Assembly (NCBI RefSeq): GCF_032477075.1 | Contig: NZ_JAWDXO010000001.1 | Location: 194,084-258,083, forward strand | Length of the DNA stretch: 64,000 bases | Direction of reading: 5' to 3' | Source of the DNA: Fusobacterium sp. | GTDB taxonomy: Bacteria; Fusobacteriota; Fusobacteriia; Fusobacteriales; Fusobacteriaceae | Shown: positions 47,907 to 56,990 of the stretch, one piece after another | Position numbering within the stretch: the first letter of the stretch is position 1 | How the letters are laid out: each line of letters starts with the position of its first letter | Notes under the pieces: model-generated | Told to the model about the DNA's origin: nothing | Seen by the model: only the letters and a program-made list of their open reading frames with translations | Database searches by the model: none | Made by a program: the position numbers and the translations under genes

Positions 47907-49864
47907 TCATTACTCTTTATTATTCCTTTTCTATAAGCATTTAGCAGTTTTTTTAGATCATTAATTTGATTTTGTAGTTCTTTACCTATATCTGTATCTT
48001 TGACTCTTATTCTATTTTGACTAGTGTTTACTATACGGCTGGAAGAAATTATATCTTTTCCTTCCTTTATAGCTTTCTCTGTAGATTCGAAAGGAGCATG
48101 AGAAACTAATTTCAATCCATATGAATTGTATATCAGAGTATATCCTGCAATACCAGTTTCAGGTTGATAAGCTCTTGAAAAACCACCATCTATTATATAC
48201 AGCTTTCCATTCGCTTTTATAGGAGATTCACCTTTTTTTACTTTTACTGGAACATGCCCATTTACTATATGAGAGATTTTAGGATTCAAATCGAATTCTT
48301 CCAATAACATATCACAAGTGGCTTCTTCATTACAAAAAGTATAATAGTGATTTTTCTTTTCAGTATGAGTATTTTTTTCCTCTATAAAATATCTTTCAAA
48401 GGTTTTCATTGAATCTTTGCCAAACATAGGAGAATCTTTACCACACCACATATACCATACATAATCACAGTTTAATTTTTCTTTGGCACTGTTAGCTCTA
48501 TTGAAATATGCTTCTCTGCATATTTTTTCAGCAAGATCCAGATATTTTCTTCCCTTAACTTTTTGACCTCTTACATTAACCGTTTTAAGCTTTCCATCTT
48601 CAGTCAATGGAATACAGCCATGATAAAGTAAATTAGAATTACATCTCAAATAAATACTTCCTTTAGCAAAAAGAAATCTAATATGCCTTTGTAGTTTTTC
48701 ACTTCTTAAAAAAGCAAGTCTAAGATTTTCCATGATTTCACTTTCTTCAGGAGTTAATTTTAAAGGATTTTCTATATCTACAGTTGGAAAGTTTTTATCT
48801 CTTAATTCATGTTCTATTTCATCAATTGTAACAGTGCCCTTTTTAAAATCTGTTTTTTTGAACATATTTCTATGATCCATTTCAAAATTTGAATTTCTTT
48901 CAATTACATTTCCCTCTATTTTCATTTGTATAACAGTAATAGCTTTATGTATTTGAGCTTTTAGAGGAGTAGTTTTATTTGTTTTTATTTTAAAATGCTC
49001 ACAAGGATCATTTGCATATTTTTCCATAGCAAAAGCTGCAAGAGGAAGAAGATTTATTCCATATCCATCTTCTAAAATATCATTGTTTCCATATCTTGCA
49101 CATATTCTTATAACATTGGCAATACAGGCCTTACTTCCAAGGCCTGCACCCATCCAAAGAATGTCATGATTTCCCCATTGAATATCTACATTATGATAAT
49201 CTATAAGAGTATCCATTATAAGATGAGGACTAGGTCCTCTGTCATATATATCTCCAACTATATGAAGTCTGTCTATTATAAGTCTTTGAATAAGGTTAGA
49301 GACAGCTATTACAAATTCTTTAGCTCTTCCTATTGAAATGATAGTATCTATAATATTAGCTATGTATTCTCTTTTATTTCTTAATTCCTTTCTTTCATAT
49401 ATTATTTCTTGAATAATATATGAAAAATCTTTAGGCATAGCTTTTCTTACTTTTGAACTTGTATATTTTGAGGATACAACACTGCATATTTCAATTAAAC
49501 GATATATAATAGTTTTATACCATTTATCCATATTTTTAAGTTCTTTTGCAAGAAATTCTATCTTTTCTTTAGGGTAATATATAACTGTAGCCAGTTCTTT
49601 TTTTTCAAAGGTGTTCAGGTTATCCCCGAACACCTCATCTATTTTTTGTCTTACTGCACCAGATCCATTTTTCAGTACATGGTTAAAAGCTTCATATTCT
49701 CCATGGATATCTGTAAGAAAATGCTCTGTTCCTTTAGGAAGATTCATTATAGCCTGTAGGTTGATTATTTCAGTAGCAGTTTCTCCAATATTTTTAAATT
49801 TAGTAGAAAGAAGAGTTAAATATTTTTTTTCTTGTTCTGCTATTTCTTTTTCTAATCCACTCAT
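47900..49864 (-). CDS. fbp: Fructose-1,6-bisphosphatase, class III
   Basis: This 654-aa enzyme makes fructose 6-phosphate from fructose 1,6-bisphosphate in gluconeogenesis. It is the large class III form found in Firmicutes and Fusobacteria, built on a metallophosphatase fold: LTDIHGEYEAFNHVL, GDIYDRGPSPHLIMD, WGNHDILWMGAG, and NGHVPVKVKKGESP. Length is typical for the class (about 640-670). It follows ppdK by 27 bp and belongs to an operon led by a CcpN-like regulator, so it is probably induced under gluconeogenic growth. Confidence 0.95.
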   Translation of the reverse strand: MSGLEKEIAEQEKKYLTLLSTKFKNIGETATEIINLQAIMNLPKGTEHFLTDIHGEYEAFNHVLKNGSGAVRQKIDEVFGDNLNTFEKKELATVIYYPKEKIEFLAKELKNMDKWYKTIIYRLIEICSVVSSKYTSSKVRKAMPKDFSYIIQEIIYERKELRNKREYIANIIDTIISIGRAKEFVIAVSNLIQRLIIDRLHIVGDIYDRGPSPHLIMDTLIDYHNVDIQWGNHDILWMGAGLGSKACIANVIRICARYGNNDILEDGYGINLLPLAAFAMEKYANDPCEHFKIKTNKTTPLKAQIHKAITVIQMKIEGNVIERNSNFEMDHRNMFKKTDFKKGTVTIDEIEHELRDKNFPTVDIENPLKLTPEESEIMENLRLAFLRSEKLQRHIRFLFAKGSIYLRCNSNLLYHGCIPLTEDGKLKTVNVRGQKVKGRKYLDLAEKICREAYFNRANSAKEKLNCDYVWYMWCGKDSPMFGKDSMKTFERYFIEEKNTHTEKKNHYYTFCNEEATCDMLLEEFDLNPKISHIVNGHVPVKVKKGESPIKANGKLYIIDGGFSRAYQPETGIAGYTLIYNSYGLKLVSHAPFESTEKAIKEGKDIISSSRIVNTSQNRIRVKDTDIGKELQNQINDLKKLLNAYRKGIIKSNDE

Positions 49865-49891
49865 ATGTTATCCCCTTTACTGAATAATTTT

Positions 49892-52483
49892 CTATTTTTT
49901 ACTTTTGATATGGCTTTGAGCAGCAGCTACAGTTGCTACTAATACTCTAAATGGAGAACAACTTACATAGTCAAGTCCAGTTTCTTCAAAGAAATTAATA
50001 CTCTTAGGATCTCCACCATGTTCACCACAGATACCTATTTCAAGTTCAGGATTAGCTTTTTTACCTAGCTCTACACCAAGCTTCACAAGCTTTCCAACTC
50101 CTCTTACATCTATAGAAGCAAATGGTTCAAGTTTGAAAATTCCATGTTCATGATATTCATCCATAAATTTAACAGAGTCATCCCTAGAAAGTCCCATTGT
50201 AGTTTGAGTAAGGTCGTTAGTTCCAAATGAGAAAAATTCAGCTTCACCAGCTATTTCATCTGCAAGAAGACAAGCTCTCGGAGTTTCCATCATTGTTCCT
50301 ATTTTATATTCTACTTTCATACCTTGCTCTTCAAAAACTTTATCTATTTCAGTTTTAATATTACCTTTAACAAATTTAAGTTCTCCAACACCAATAATAA
50401 GAGGAATCATAATTTCTGGTTTAACTTTTATTCCCTCTTTTTCACATTGAATAGCAGCTTCAATTATAGCTCTAGCTTGAGTATTATAGATTTCAGGGTA
50501 AGTAACAGCAAGTCTGCATCCTCTGTGTCCTAGCATTGGATTTTCATCCTTCATATTTCTTATCCTTCTTTCAATTTCTATTAGAGGAAGATTTAATATT
50601 TCAGCCATTTTTTCTTTATCTTTTGATTCTTTTGGTAAAAATTCGTGCAGAGGTGGATCAAGAAGTCTAACAATTACTATTTCATCCCCAACTATTTTGA
50701 AGATGTTATAGAAATCTTCTCTTTGCATTTCAAGCATTTTTTTCAAAGCTTCTGCTCTTTCTTCAGGATTATCACTCATAATCATTCCTCTGATAGTCCA
50801 TATTTTATCTTTTTGGAAGAACATATGTTCAGTTCTGCAAAGTCCAATTCCTTCTGCTCCAAAACCTTTTCCAAGAAAAGCATCAGCAGGAGTGTCAGCA
50901 TTCATTCTTACACCCATTCTTTTTATTTCTTTACACCAAGAAACAAATTTTTTAAGGTTATCATCAAATTGTGGTTCAGTAAGCTTTACTTTACCTAAGA
51001 AAATTTCACCAGTGTATCCGCTTATAGATATGAAATCTCCTTCTTTAACTGTGTAACCACCAATATACATTTCTCTTTTTATATCATTGATTTGTATCTC
51101 TCCACAACCAGTAACACAACATTTACCCATACCTCTTGCTACAACTGCTCCATGTGATGTAGCTCCACCTTTTACAGTTACAATTCCTTGAGCAAGACTA
51201 ATTCCTTTGATATCTTCTGGAGAAGTTTCTTCCCTTACAAGGATAGAAAGAGCTCTAGTTTCAACTCTTTCAGAAGCAAACATTACTCTTCCTATTGCAA
51301 CTCCAGCTGATCCAGGAAGTCCTTTTCCAAGAAGAACAGCAGTTTTAGTAGCCTCTGGATCAAAGTTTCCATGTAATAGTTGAGGGAGTACATTAGGATC
51401 TACTTTCATTATAGCTTCTTCTTTAGTAACAATTCCTTCATTAACCATATCAACAGCAATTTTTACTGCTGCATAAGGACTTCTTTTACCATTTCTTGTT
51501 TGAAGAAGATATAGTTTACCATTTTCAATAGTGAATTCAATATCTTGCATATCTTTATTATGATCTTCAAGAATTTTAGCAAGTTTAATAAATTGATCAT
51601 AAATTTTAGGAAGCTGTTCTTTCAATTTAGATATAGGTTCAGGAGTTCTTATACCAGCAACAATATCCTCTCCTTGAGCTTTTAATAGGTATTCTCCAAA
51701 TACTTCATTTTCTCCATTAGAAGGATTTCTAGAAAAAGCAACACCTGTACCAGATATTTCATTAAGGTTACCAAATACCATTTCCTGAATTACAACAGCA
51801 GTACCCATTGAATCATCTATACCATTTATTTTTCTATAAAGAATTGCTCTATCATTTTCCCAAGAATTAAATATAGCATTTACAGCCATAAACAATTGAT
51901 CTTTTGGTGATTCAGGGAAATCCTTTCCAGTTTCTTTTTTGTATAATTCCTTAGAGGCCTTAATTACCATTTTATATGTTTCTATTTTATCTTCATCTTT
52001 TTTTTCAGCAAAAAGTTGTTCTTTTAATTTGAAGAAGTGCTCTTTTTCTATTCCCATTACTATTTCAGAGAACATTTGAATAAATCTACAATATAATTCA
52101 TAAACAAAAACTTTATCTTTAAATATAGTTATCATCTTCTCTGCTGTATTATCATTCATTCCAAGATTTAATATAGTATCCATCATACCTGGCATAGAAA
52201 CAGGAGCACCTGATCTGACAGATACCAATAGAGGATTTTCACCTTCAAATCTTTTTCCAGTTATTTCTTGTAAATATTCTAATTTTTCTAAAATTTCACT
52301 TTCTAATTCTTTTGTTATCTTTTTTCCATCTTTAAAAAATTCTTTACATGCAGTAGTAGAAACAATAATACCTTCTGGTATAGGAAGTCCTATTTTTTTC
52401 ATTTCAGAAAGGTTAGCTCCCTTTCCTCCTAATATGTTTGTTAAATCTTTGCCACCTTCATTAAATGCATAAACTTTTTTCAT
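49892..52483 (-). CDS. ppdK: Pyruvate, phosphate dikinase
   Basis: This 863-aa enzyme interconverts pyruvate, ATP and phosphate with phosphoenolpyruvate, AMP and diphosphate. It has the N-terminal ATP-grasp region (GGKGANLSEMKKIGLPIPEG; SVRSGAPVSMPGMMDTILNLG), the phosphohistidine domain with His in VKGGATSHGAVVARGMGK, and the C-terminal PEP barrel (GLCRTEHMFF, IGTMMETPRACLLAD, FGTNDLTQTTMG). Length is normal. In an amino-acid fermenter it makes PEP for gluconeogenesis. It lies 9 bp after the CcpN-like gene and 27 bp before fbp. Confidence 0.97.
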   Translation of the reverse strand: MKKVYAFNEGGKDLTNILGGKGANLSEMKKIGLPIPEGIIVSTTACKEFFKDGKKITKELESEILEKLEYLQEITGKRFEGENPLLVSVRSGAPVSMPGMMDTILNLGMNDNTAEKMITIFKDKVFVYELYCRFIQMFSEIVMGIEKEHFFKLKEQLFAEKKDEDKIETYKMVIKASKELYKKETGKDFPESPKDQLFMAVNAIFNSWENDRAILYRKINGIDDSMGTAVVIQEMVFGNLNEISGTGVAFSRNPSNGENEVFGEYLLKAQGEDIVAGIRTPEPISKLKEQLPKIYDQFIKLAKILEDHNKDMQDIEFTIENGKLYLLQTRNGKRSPYAAVKIAVDMVNEGIVTKEEAIMKVDPNVLPQLLHGNFDPEATKTAVLLGKGLPGSAGVAIGRVMFASERVETRALSILVREETSPEDIKGISLAQGIVTVKGGATSHGAVVARGMGKCCVTGCGEIQINDIKREMYIGGYTVKEGDFISISGYTGEIFLGKVKLTEPQFDDNLKKFVSWCKEIKRMGVRMNADTPADAFLGKGFGAEGIGLCRTEHMFFQKDKIWTIRGMIMSDNPEERAEALKKMLEMQREDFYNIFKIVGDEIVIVRLLDPPLHEFLPKESKDKEKMAEILNLPLIEIERRIRNMKDENPMLGHRGCRLAVTYPEIYNTQARAIIEAAIQCEKEGIKVKPEIMIPLIIGVGELKFVKGNIKTEIDKVFEEQGMKVEYKIGTMMETPRACLLADEIAGEAEFFSFGTNDLTQTTMGLSRDDSVKFMDEYHEHGIFKLEPFASIDVRGVGKLVKLGVELGKKANPELEIGICGEHGGDPKSINFFEETGLDYVSCSPFRVLVATVAAAQSHIKSKK

Positions 52484-52492
52484 TTTTCCTCC

Positions 52493-53098
52493 TTAATTCT
52501 TAGATAAAGTTTCCATGAATAATTTTGTTATATTAGTTTTAGTCAAACGTCCCACCGTATGATAGATTTTTTTACCACCTTTTTCTTCGATTCTAACTAC
52601 AGGAAGTGAGTCTATTTGGTGTTTAATGAGTTTTTTTACACTTTCAAGAATTGTTTCATTTTCTTCAGCATAAATTATGTTAGGCATTCTGGTCATTATG
52701 ATATTTATTGGAATTTTTTCTATATCAGTTCTTCCAATAGCTATTTTTAAAAGATCTTTTCTAGAAACAACTCCTACTAATGAATCTTGTTCAGTTATAA
52801 AAATAGTTCCTACATCTTTAGAGAATATATTAAGTATAGTTTCATAAACTGAAAGATTAGTGTCAACAGTAATAGAAGGTCCCATGATATCCTTTACTTT
52901 TTCAGAATCTTTTTTTTCAATGTAGCTGTATCCAATTTTAGGTTTAGATTCTAATATTTTCATTCTTGTAAGTATGGAAAAATCAGTTCTTAAAGCTGAT
53001 CTTGTAAGATATAATCTTTCTCCAATCTCTTTTCCTGTAATAGGTTGATATTTTTTTACAATATCTATAATTTCTTTCTGTCTTTCGGTTAATATCAA
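52493..53098 (-). CDS. ccpN: CcpN-like HTH/CBS-domain repressor of gluconeogenic genes
   Basis: This 201-aa protein has an N-terminal HTH_11 domain (MILTERQKEIIDIVKKYQPITGKEIGERLYLTRSALRTDF) and two CBS domains (DIMGPSITVDTNLSVYETI and MTRMPNIIYAEENETILESV), the architecture of Bacillus CcpN, which represses gapB and pckA and responds to ATP/ADP. The start is a TTG at 53098 after GGAGGAAAAAA. It heads an operon with ppdK and fbp, which fits the role, and its promoter is flanked by two similar palindromes. The gene name is by architecture and context. Confidence 0.87.
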   Translation of the reverse strand: MILTERQKEIIDIVKKYQPITGKEIGERLYLTRSALRTDFSILTRMKILESKPKIGYSYIEKKDSEKVKDIMGPSITVDTNLSVYETILNIFSKDVGTIFITEQDSLVGVVSRKDLLKIAIGRTDIEKIPINIIMTRMPNIIYAEENETILESVKKLIKHQIDSLPVVRIEEKGGKKIYHTVGRLTKTNITKLFMETLSKN

Positions 53099-53116
53099 AT
53101 TTTTTCCTCCTTTTAT

Positions 53117-53130
53117 ATAGTGTTCACTAT
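53117..53130. promoter_or_regulatory. Candidate CcpN-like operator, downstream copy
   Basis: ATAGTG-TT-CACTAT is a perfect 6-2-6 dyad, 20-odd bases before the ribosome site and about 38 bp downstream of the -10 element. Confidence 0.6.
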
Positions 53131-53167
53131 TTAAAAGTGCAATTAATAATATTTGTTGTTAATATTA

Positions 53168-53196
53168 TATTTACCACAGTTTTAAAAATATTTCAA
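53168..53196 (-). promoter_or_regulatory. Promoter of the ccpN-ppdK-fbp operon
   Basis: On the reverse strand TTGAAA (53191-53196) and TAAATA (53168-53173) are 17 bp apart, lying between the two ATWGTG-NN-CACTAT dyads. Confidence 0.5.
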
Positions 53197-53205
53197 CTCT
53201 TTTTT

Positions 53206-53219
53206 ATTGTGCACACTAT
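53206..53219. promoter_or_regulatory. Candidate CcpN-like operator, upstream copy
   Basis: ATTGTG-CA-CACTAT differs from the other dyad at one arm position and in the 2-bp spacer. It lies 9 bp upstream of the -35 hexamer. The two dyads are 89 bp apart, on either side of the promoter. Confidence 0.6.
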
Positions 53220-53308
53220 AAAAAATACAAAAAATAAAAAACAGAAAGACATATGATATAGTCAAAGTCTCTCTGTTATTAACTCTGTTAAATCTTGTTT
53301 AACAAAAA

Positions 53309-53851
53309 TCATAATTTTAATTTTTTTATAATTTTTTCTTCAAGATTTTTTATAATAAAATAATCATTGTGAAAAATGCCATAACTATTTTCAAAATTTT
53401 CTTTAGGCAAAGATATAGAGCCAGGATTTAAAAATATTTTTTCATCTGTTTTTTCTACTATTGGAATATGGAAATGACCATATAAAAGTATATCTCCATC
53501 CTCCATAGGTAGAGGATTATCTTTATTAAAAATGTGTCCGTGTGTCATTATTATCTTTTTGTTATTCCAAAATAAAATATTATAATCACTCATGATAGGA
53601 TAATTAAGTACCATTTGATCCACTTCACTATCACAGTTTCCTCTGACAGCAATTATTTTTTCCTTATATTTATTTAATATTTCTATTACTTCCTTAGGTG
53701 AATAATCTCTGGGAAGAGGATTTCTAGGGCCATGATAAAGCTCATCTCCAAGGATAAGTATTTTATCACATTGTTCTCTTTCAAATATTTTCATAACTTT
53801 TTTTAAATAATATAATGATCCATGAATATCTGATATAACAAATAGTTTCAT
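53309..53851 (-). CDS. yfcE: YfcE-type metallophosphoesterase
   Basis: This 180-aa phosphodiesterase has the metal-binding motifs DIHGS, GDELYHGPRNPLPRDY, GNCDSE, THGHIF and YGHFHIP. E. coli YfcE hydrolyses artificial phosphodiesters; the natural substrate is uncertain. The N-terminal sequence KLFVISDIHGSLYYLKKVM is characteristic. It is the last gene of a tight run lpxK, unknown, PTS-IIA, nadD, yfcE, 22 bp after nadD. Confidence 0.88.
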   Translation of the reverse strand: MKLFVISDIHGSLYYLKKVMKIFEREQCDKILILGDELYHGPRNPLPRDYSPKEVIEILNKYKEKIIAVRGNCDSEVDQMVLNYPIMSDYNILFWNNKKIIMTHGHIFNKDNPLPMEDGDILLYGHFHIPIVEKTDEKIFLNPGSISLPKENFENSYGIFHNDYFIIKNLEEKIIKKLKL

Positions 53852-53873
53852 TATTCTCCTTTCAAGATAAAAA

Positions 53874-54440
53874 TTATTTGTATAGATTATTTTTTTCTAT
53901 GATTTTTTTAACTTTTTTAGGAACAAGATTAGTAATATCTATTTTATTTTTAATTTTTTCTCTTATTTCAGTAGAAGAAACATTAAAAAAAGGACTTTCA
54001 AGGTAAATCATATTTTCATGCTGAATTTCTCCAATGTATCCTTTTCTCCTAAGAACAACAACTTTACTTAATTGAAGTATTTCTTCATAATTTTTCCATT
54101 CTTTAAAATGATAAGCAGAATCTTCTCCTATTATTTCATAAAAATCGTTTTTTTTACCATATATTTTTATGATTTTTTTTAAAGTATTTATTGTATATGA
54201 AATTTTGTCTTTATCAGTTTCAATATCTGAAACTTCTACATTATGAAGATTTTCAAAAGCTGCTTTGCACATTTCAATTCTTAACGCGCCCAGTTCTAAA
54301 TTATCAGCCTTATGTGATGGTCTACCAACAGGGATAACAATTATTTTATCAAGCTTTAATTCATTAAGAACATATTTTACTATATTCAGATGTCCATTGT
54401 GAACAGGATTGAAACTACCACCATATATACCTATCTTCAC
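53874..54440 (-). CDS. nadD: Nicotinate-nucleotide adenylyltransferase
   Basis: This 188-aa enzyme adds AMP to nicotinate mononucleotide on the way to NAD. It has the nucleotidyltransferase motif YGGSFNPVHNGHL, IPVGRPSHK, and the C-terminal SPFFNVSSTEIREKIK. Length is normal. The start is the GTG at 54440, in GTGA overlapping the stop of the PTS-IIA gene, with GCGGAG upstream. NadD is essential in most bacteria. Confidence 0.95.
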   Translation of the reverse strand: MKIGIYGGSFNPVHNGHLNIVKYVLNELKLDKIIVIPVGRPSHKADNLELGALRIEMCKAAFENLHNVEVSDIETDKDKISYTINTLKKIIKIYGKKNDFYEIIGEDSAYHFKEWKNYEEILQLSKVVVLRRKGYIGEIQHENMIYLESPFFNVSSTEIREKIKNKIDITNLVPKKVKKIIEKNNLYK

Positions 54441-54889
54441 TTTTTTAACTCCGCTAATATACCAATAAGCTCTTGCTTATCAACAGCTTCAAAAATAGAT
54501 GTTCTAGTTTTAGGATTTCTAAAAGCTCTGACTAAATCAGAAACAAGAGTTAAATACTCTTTTGCAGATGTTTTTGGTGCTCCAACTAGAACTACAAGTT
54601 TTACATTTTCTCCATCAAGAGAATGGAAGTCTATACTTTCTTTTAAAAGTCCTATTGCAACTACTATTTTTTTTATATTTTCACATCTAGCATGGGGTAA
54701 AGCTATTCCCATACCTATTCCTGTACTTCCTATTTTTTCTCTAGATAAAATATTATCATAGAAATTAGTTTCGTTATCTAAAATATCAGTATTTTTCCTA
54801 ATGAGCTCTACTAATATTTGTAATATTTCTTCTTTTGAATGTTTCCCTTCTATTGTAGTTATGAGTTTATTGTTGAAGTACTCTAACAT
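54437..54889 (-). CDS. PTS IIA component, PtsN/fructose-type
   Basis: This 150-aa protein is an EIIA domain of the fructose/mannitol/nitrogen type. The phosphorylated His is in GIALPHARCENIKK, and the ILGAP-like strand appears as KLVVLVGAPKTS. No EIIB or EIIC genes are near, so it is more likely a regulatory phosphocarrier (PtsN-like) or part of a transporter encoded elsewhere. It overlaps nadD by 4 bp and follows an unknown gene by 12 bp. Confidence 0.87.
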   Translation of the reverse strand: MLEYFNNKLITTIEGKHSKEEILQILVELIRKNTDILDNETNFYDNILSREKIGSTGIGMGIALPHARCENIKKIVVAIGLLKESIDFHSLDGENVKLVVLVGAPKTSAKEYLTLVSDLVRAFRNPKTRTSIFEAVDKQELIGILAELKK

Positions 54890-54901
54890 TATTTTTCCCC
54901 C

Positions 54902-55711
54902 TTATAAAAAAGCTGCTGTTAATTTCTTGGTAGTTTCATCTAAGGCAGTTAAATTTTTCATCATTCTAATTTCATCAACTATTTTTGATAAAAATTTATC
55001 AAAATTTTTAAAATTATACATTTCTAATGCTTTTAGTGTAGAAAAGATTTCAAGACCTTCCCTACTTTCTGAAAGTTCTTTATTAGATAATATATTTTCT
55101 TTTAGTTTTTCAAGGCTGATAATATTGCTATGTTGACAATTTTCATAGAAATAGAAATTATCTCTATATTTAGTAATAAAACAAATCAAAAGGAAAAATA
55201 CATTTTCTTCATATTCTTTATTTTCAAAAAGTTTTTTGAAAGAAAGAATTAAAAGAGCCTTTAAACTTTTCATATCGCCTAAAAAACTAAACTCTAAAAT
55301 TATTTTATAAAATTCTTCTCTATCTCTTAAAAAAAGTTCTTTTCCATATTTTTTAGAAAAATCAAGATTTCCATTACATAGTGTTTTTATTAGTTTTTCT
55401 TTAAGTTTTGGTATTTTTATATTTGAAAGTCTAGAAATATTGCTTATTTTCTCTCTTTCTTTTAAATCAGAAAAATTAATTATAGAATCAGCTAGATAAT
55501 CAAAATCATTAGAAAAAGCAAATATTGGAAGAATAAAATTTAATTCATTTCTTTTAATTATCCCATCACTACTTAATGTAAAGTATGTTCTTTTATTTAA
55601 TACTTCTGCAAAAAATGAGAGCGTTTTTATTTTTCCATTTGTTTCAAGCATATGAATTATCTCTTTTTTATTTTTTTCTTTTATTATTGTAAATATTTTA
55701 TCATTACTCAT
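54902..55711 (-). CDS. Unknown helical protein between lpxK and a PTS-IIA gene
   Basis: This 269-aa protein has no recognised family. It is rich in Leu, Lys, Phe and Glu with a repeating helical pattern (for example FDYLADSIINFSDLKEREKI, EEFYKIILEFSFLGDMKSLK), which could be HEAT/ARM-like repeats. No signal peptide or membrane segment is seen. Its start overlaps the end of lpxK by 8 bp and it lies 12 bp before the PTS-IIA gene, so it is firmly inside a conserved-looking operon. A scaffold or regulatory role is possible but unsupported. Confidence 0.8.
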   Translation of the reverse strand: MSNDKIFTIIKEKNKKEIIHMLETNGKIKTLSFFAEVLNKRTYFTLSSDGIIKRNELNFILPIFAFSNDFDYLADSIINFSDLKEREKISNISRLSNIKIPKLKEKLIKTLCNGNLDFSKKYGKELFLRDREEFYKIILEFSFLGDMKSLKALLILSFKKLFENKEYEENVFFLLICFITKYRDNFYFYENCQHSNIISLEKLKENILSNKELSESREGLEIFSTLKALEMYNFKNFDKFLSKIVDEIRMMKNLTALDETTKKLTAAFL

Positions 55712-56723
55712 TATCTATTTTTCCTCCAATATCTTTGAGACTGTTATCCTCTAAAACTGTAAATTCTATTTTTAATACAAAAAGATTTTCAATATTTAAA
55801 TCTCTAGGAAGTTTCACAAGATCTTTTTCAGTTGTTATAATAAAAGATGCTTGCATACTGTCTGCTCTTTTTTGGATAAGTTCGATATCTCTTTTTTTAA
55901 AATTATGATGGTCCATAAAATCGACCCTCTCTATATAAGATGGCTCTAACGATATAACTGTTTTTTCAAAATTTAGCGGATTGGCTAAACCTGAAAATAA
56001 AAGAACTCTTTTTCCTTTTATCCAAAAAAGAGGTTTAGGATTTCCTTTTAAATCACAAAGTGAGGTTACTCCATGTTTAGCTGTCGAAACCTCTTTTTCT
56101 AATTTTTTTCTTAAGTATTTTTTTATTCTCTCTACTTCTCTATCACTAACAAGATCAGATTTTGTTATTATAAATTCACTAGCTCTTTTTGCAGCCTTTT
56201 TGAAATCTTCTCTCAACATTCCTTTAGGAAGCAGCTCTCCCCATCCAAAAGGATTTGTTGCATCTATAAGCACTATATCCCTATCTCTTGAAAGTTTTCT
56301 ATGCTGAAAACCATCATCAAGAACTATTGTATCAATTCCAAAATGTTTTTTAGCAAATAAGCATCCTTTATACCTATTAGAACTCACAATAACAGGCACT
56401 TTTAAATTGAGAGCATGGATGAATGGTTCATCTCCACTTTCTCTAGTAGTGGCAAATATTTCTCGTCCATCACTAACTAGAAGAGGCTCCCTTTTTCTTT
56501 TTCCTCTATATCCTCTAGAAACTACTGCTACTTTTCTTCCCATTTTTTGGAGTTTTTTAGTAAAATATTGAACTGCAGGAGTCTTTCCTGTTCCGCCAAC
56601 TGTTATATTTCCTATACATATTATTTCAACACCAGATATTTTTTTAGCAGGAAGTATTCCTTTATCATAGAGAAAGTTTCTAAAAGAAGTTATTAAATAA
56701 TATATAAATGATAATATCCTCAT
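55704..56723 (-). CDS. lpxK: Tetraacyldisaccharide 4'-kinase
   Basis: This 339-aa inner-membrane enzyme phosphorylates the lipid A disaccharide, so the cell makes lipid A. It has an N-terminal hydrophobic anchor (MRILSFIYYLITSFRNFLYD), the P-loop ICIGNITVGGTGKTPAV, and DTIVLDDGFQHRKLSRDRDIVLIDATNPFG. The start at 56723 has GAGGGA just upstream; an ATG at 56747 has no ribosome site. Length is typical. It heads the run of genes down to yfcE. Confidence 0.93.
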   Translation of the reverse strand: MRILSFIYYLITSFRNFLYDKGILPAKKISGVEIICIGNITVGGTGKTPAVQYFTKKLQKMGRKVAVVSRGYRGKRKREPLLVSDGREIFATTRESGDEPFIHALNLKVPVIVSSNRYKGCLFAKKHFGIDTIVLDDGFQHRKLSRDRDIVLIDATNPFGWGELLPKGMLREDFKKAAKRASEFIITKSDLVSDREVERIKKYLRKKLEKEVSTAKHGVTSLCDLKGNPKPLFWIKGKRVLLFSGLANPLNFEKTVISLEPSYIERVDFMDHHNFKKRDIELIQKRADSMQASFIITTEKDLVKLPRDLNIENLFVLKIEFTVLEDNSLKDIGGKIDNE

Positions 56724-56990
56724 TATTCCCTCACATATTGTTATCATGATAAAATCATGTTTAAATTTGATTTTTGGTCTTTAAATAATGTTTTAGGTAA
56801 GTAAAATTTTAATATTGAAAAAACGAAATAGTTAAACTAGATATAAAGATGTATTTTATTACGTTAAATCGGTATTTAAATCTAATTCATTATATAAAAA
56901 ACAAAATTGTTTTAAATTAAGTGTTATTCCACAATTATAGAGTTTTCAACAAGAAAAGTCAATACAATATTTGTAAGGAAAAGCCCAGCA

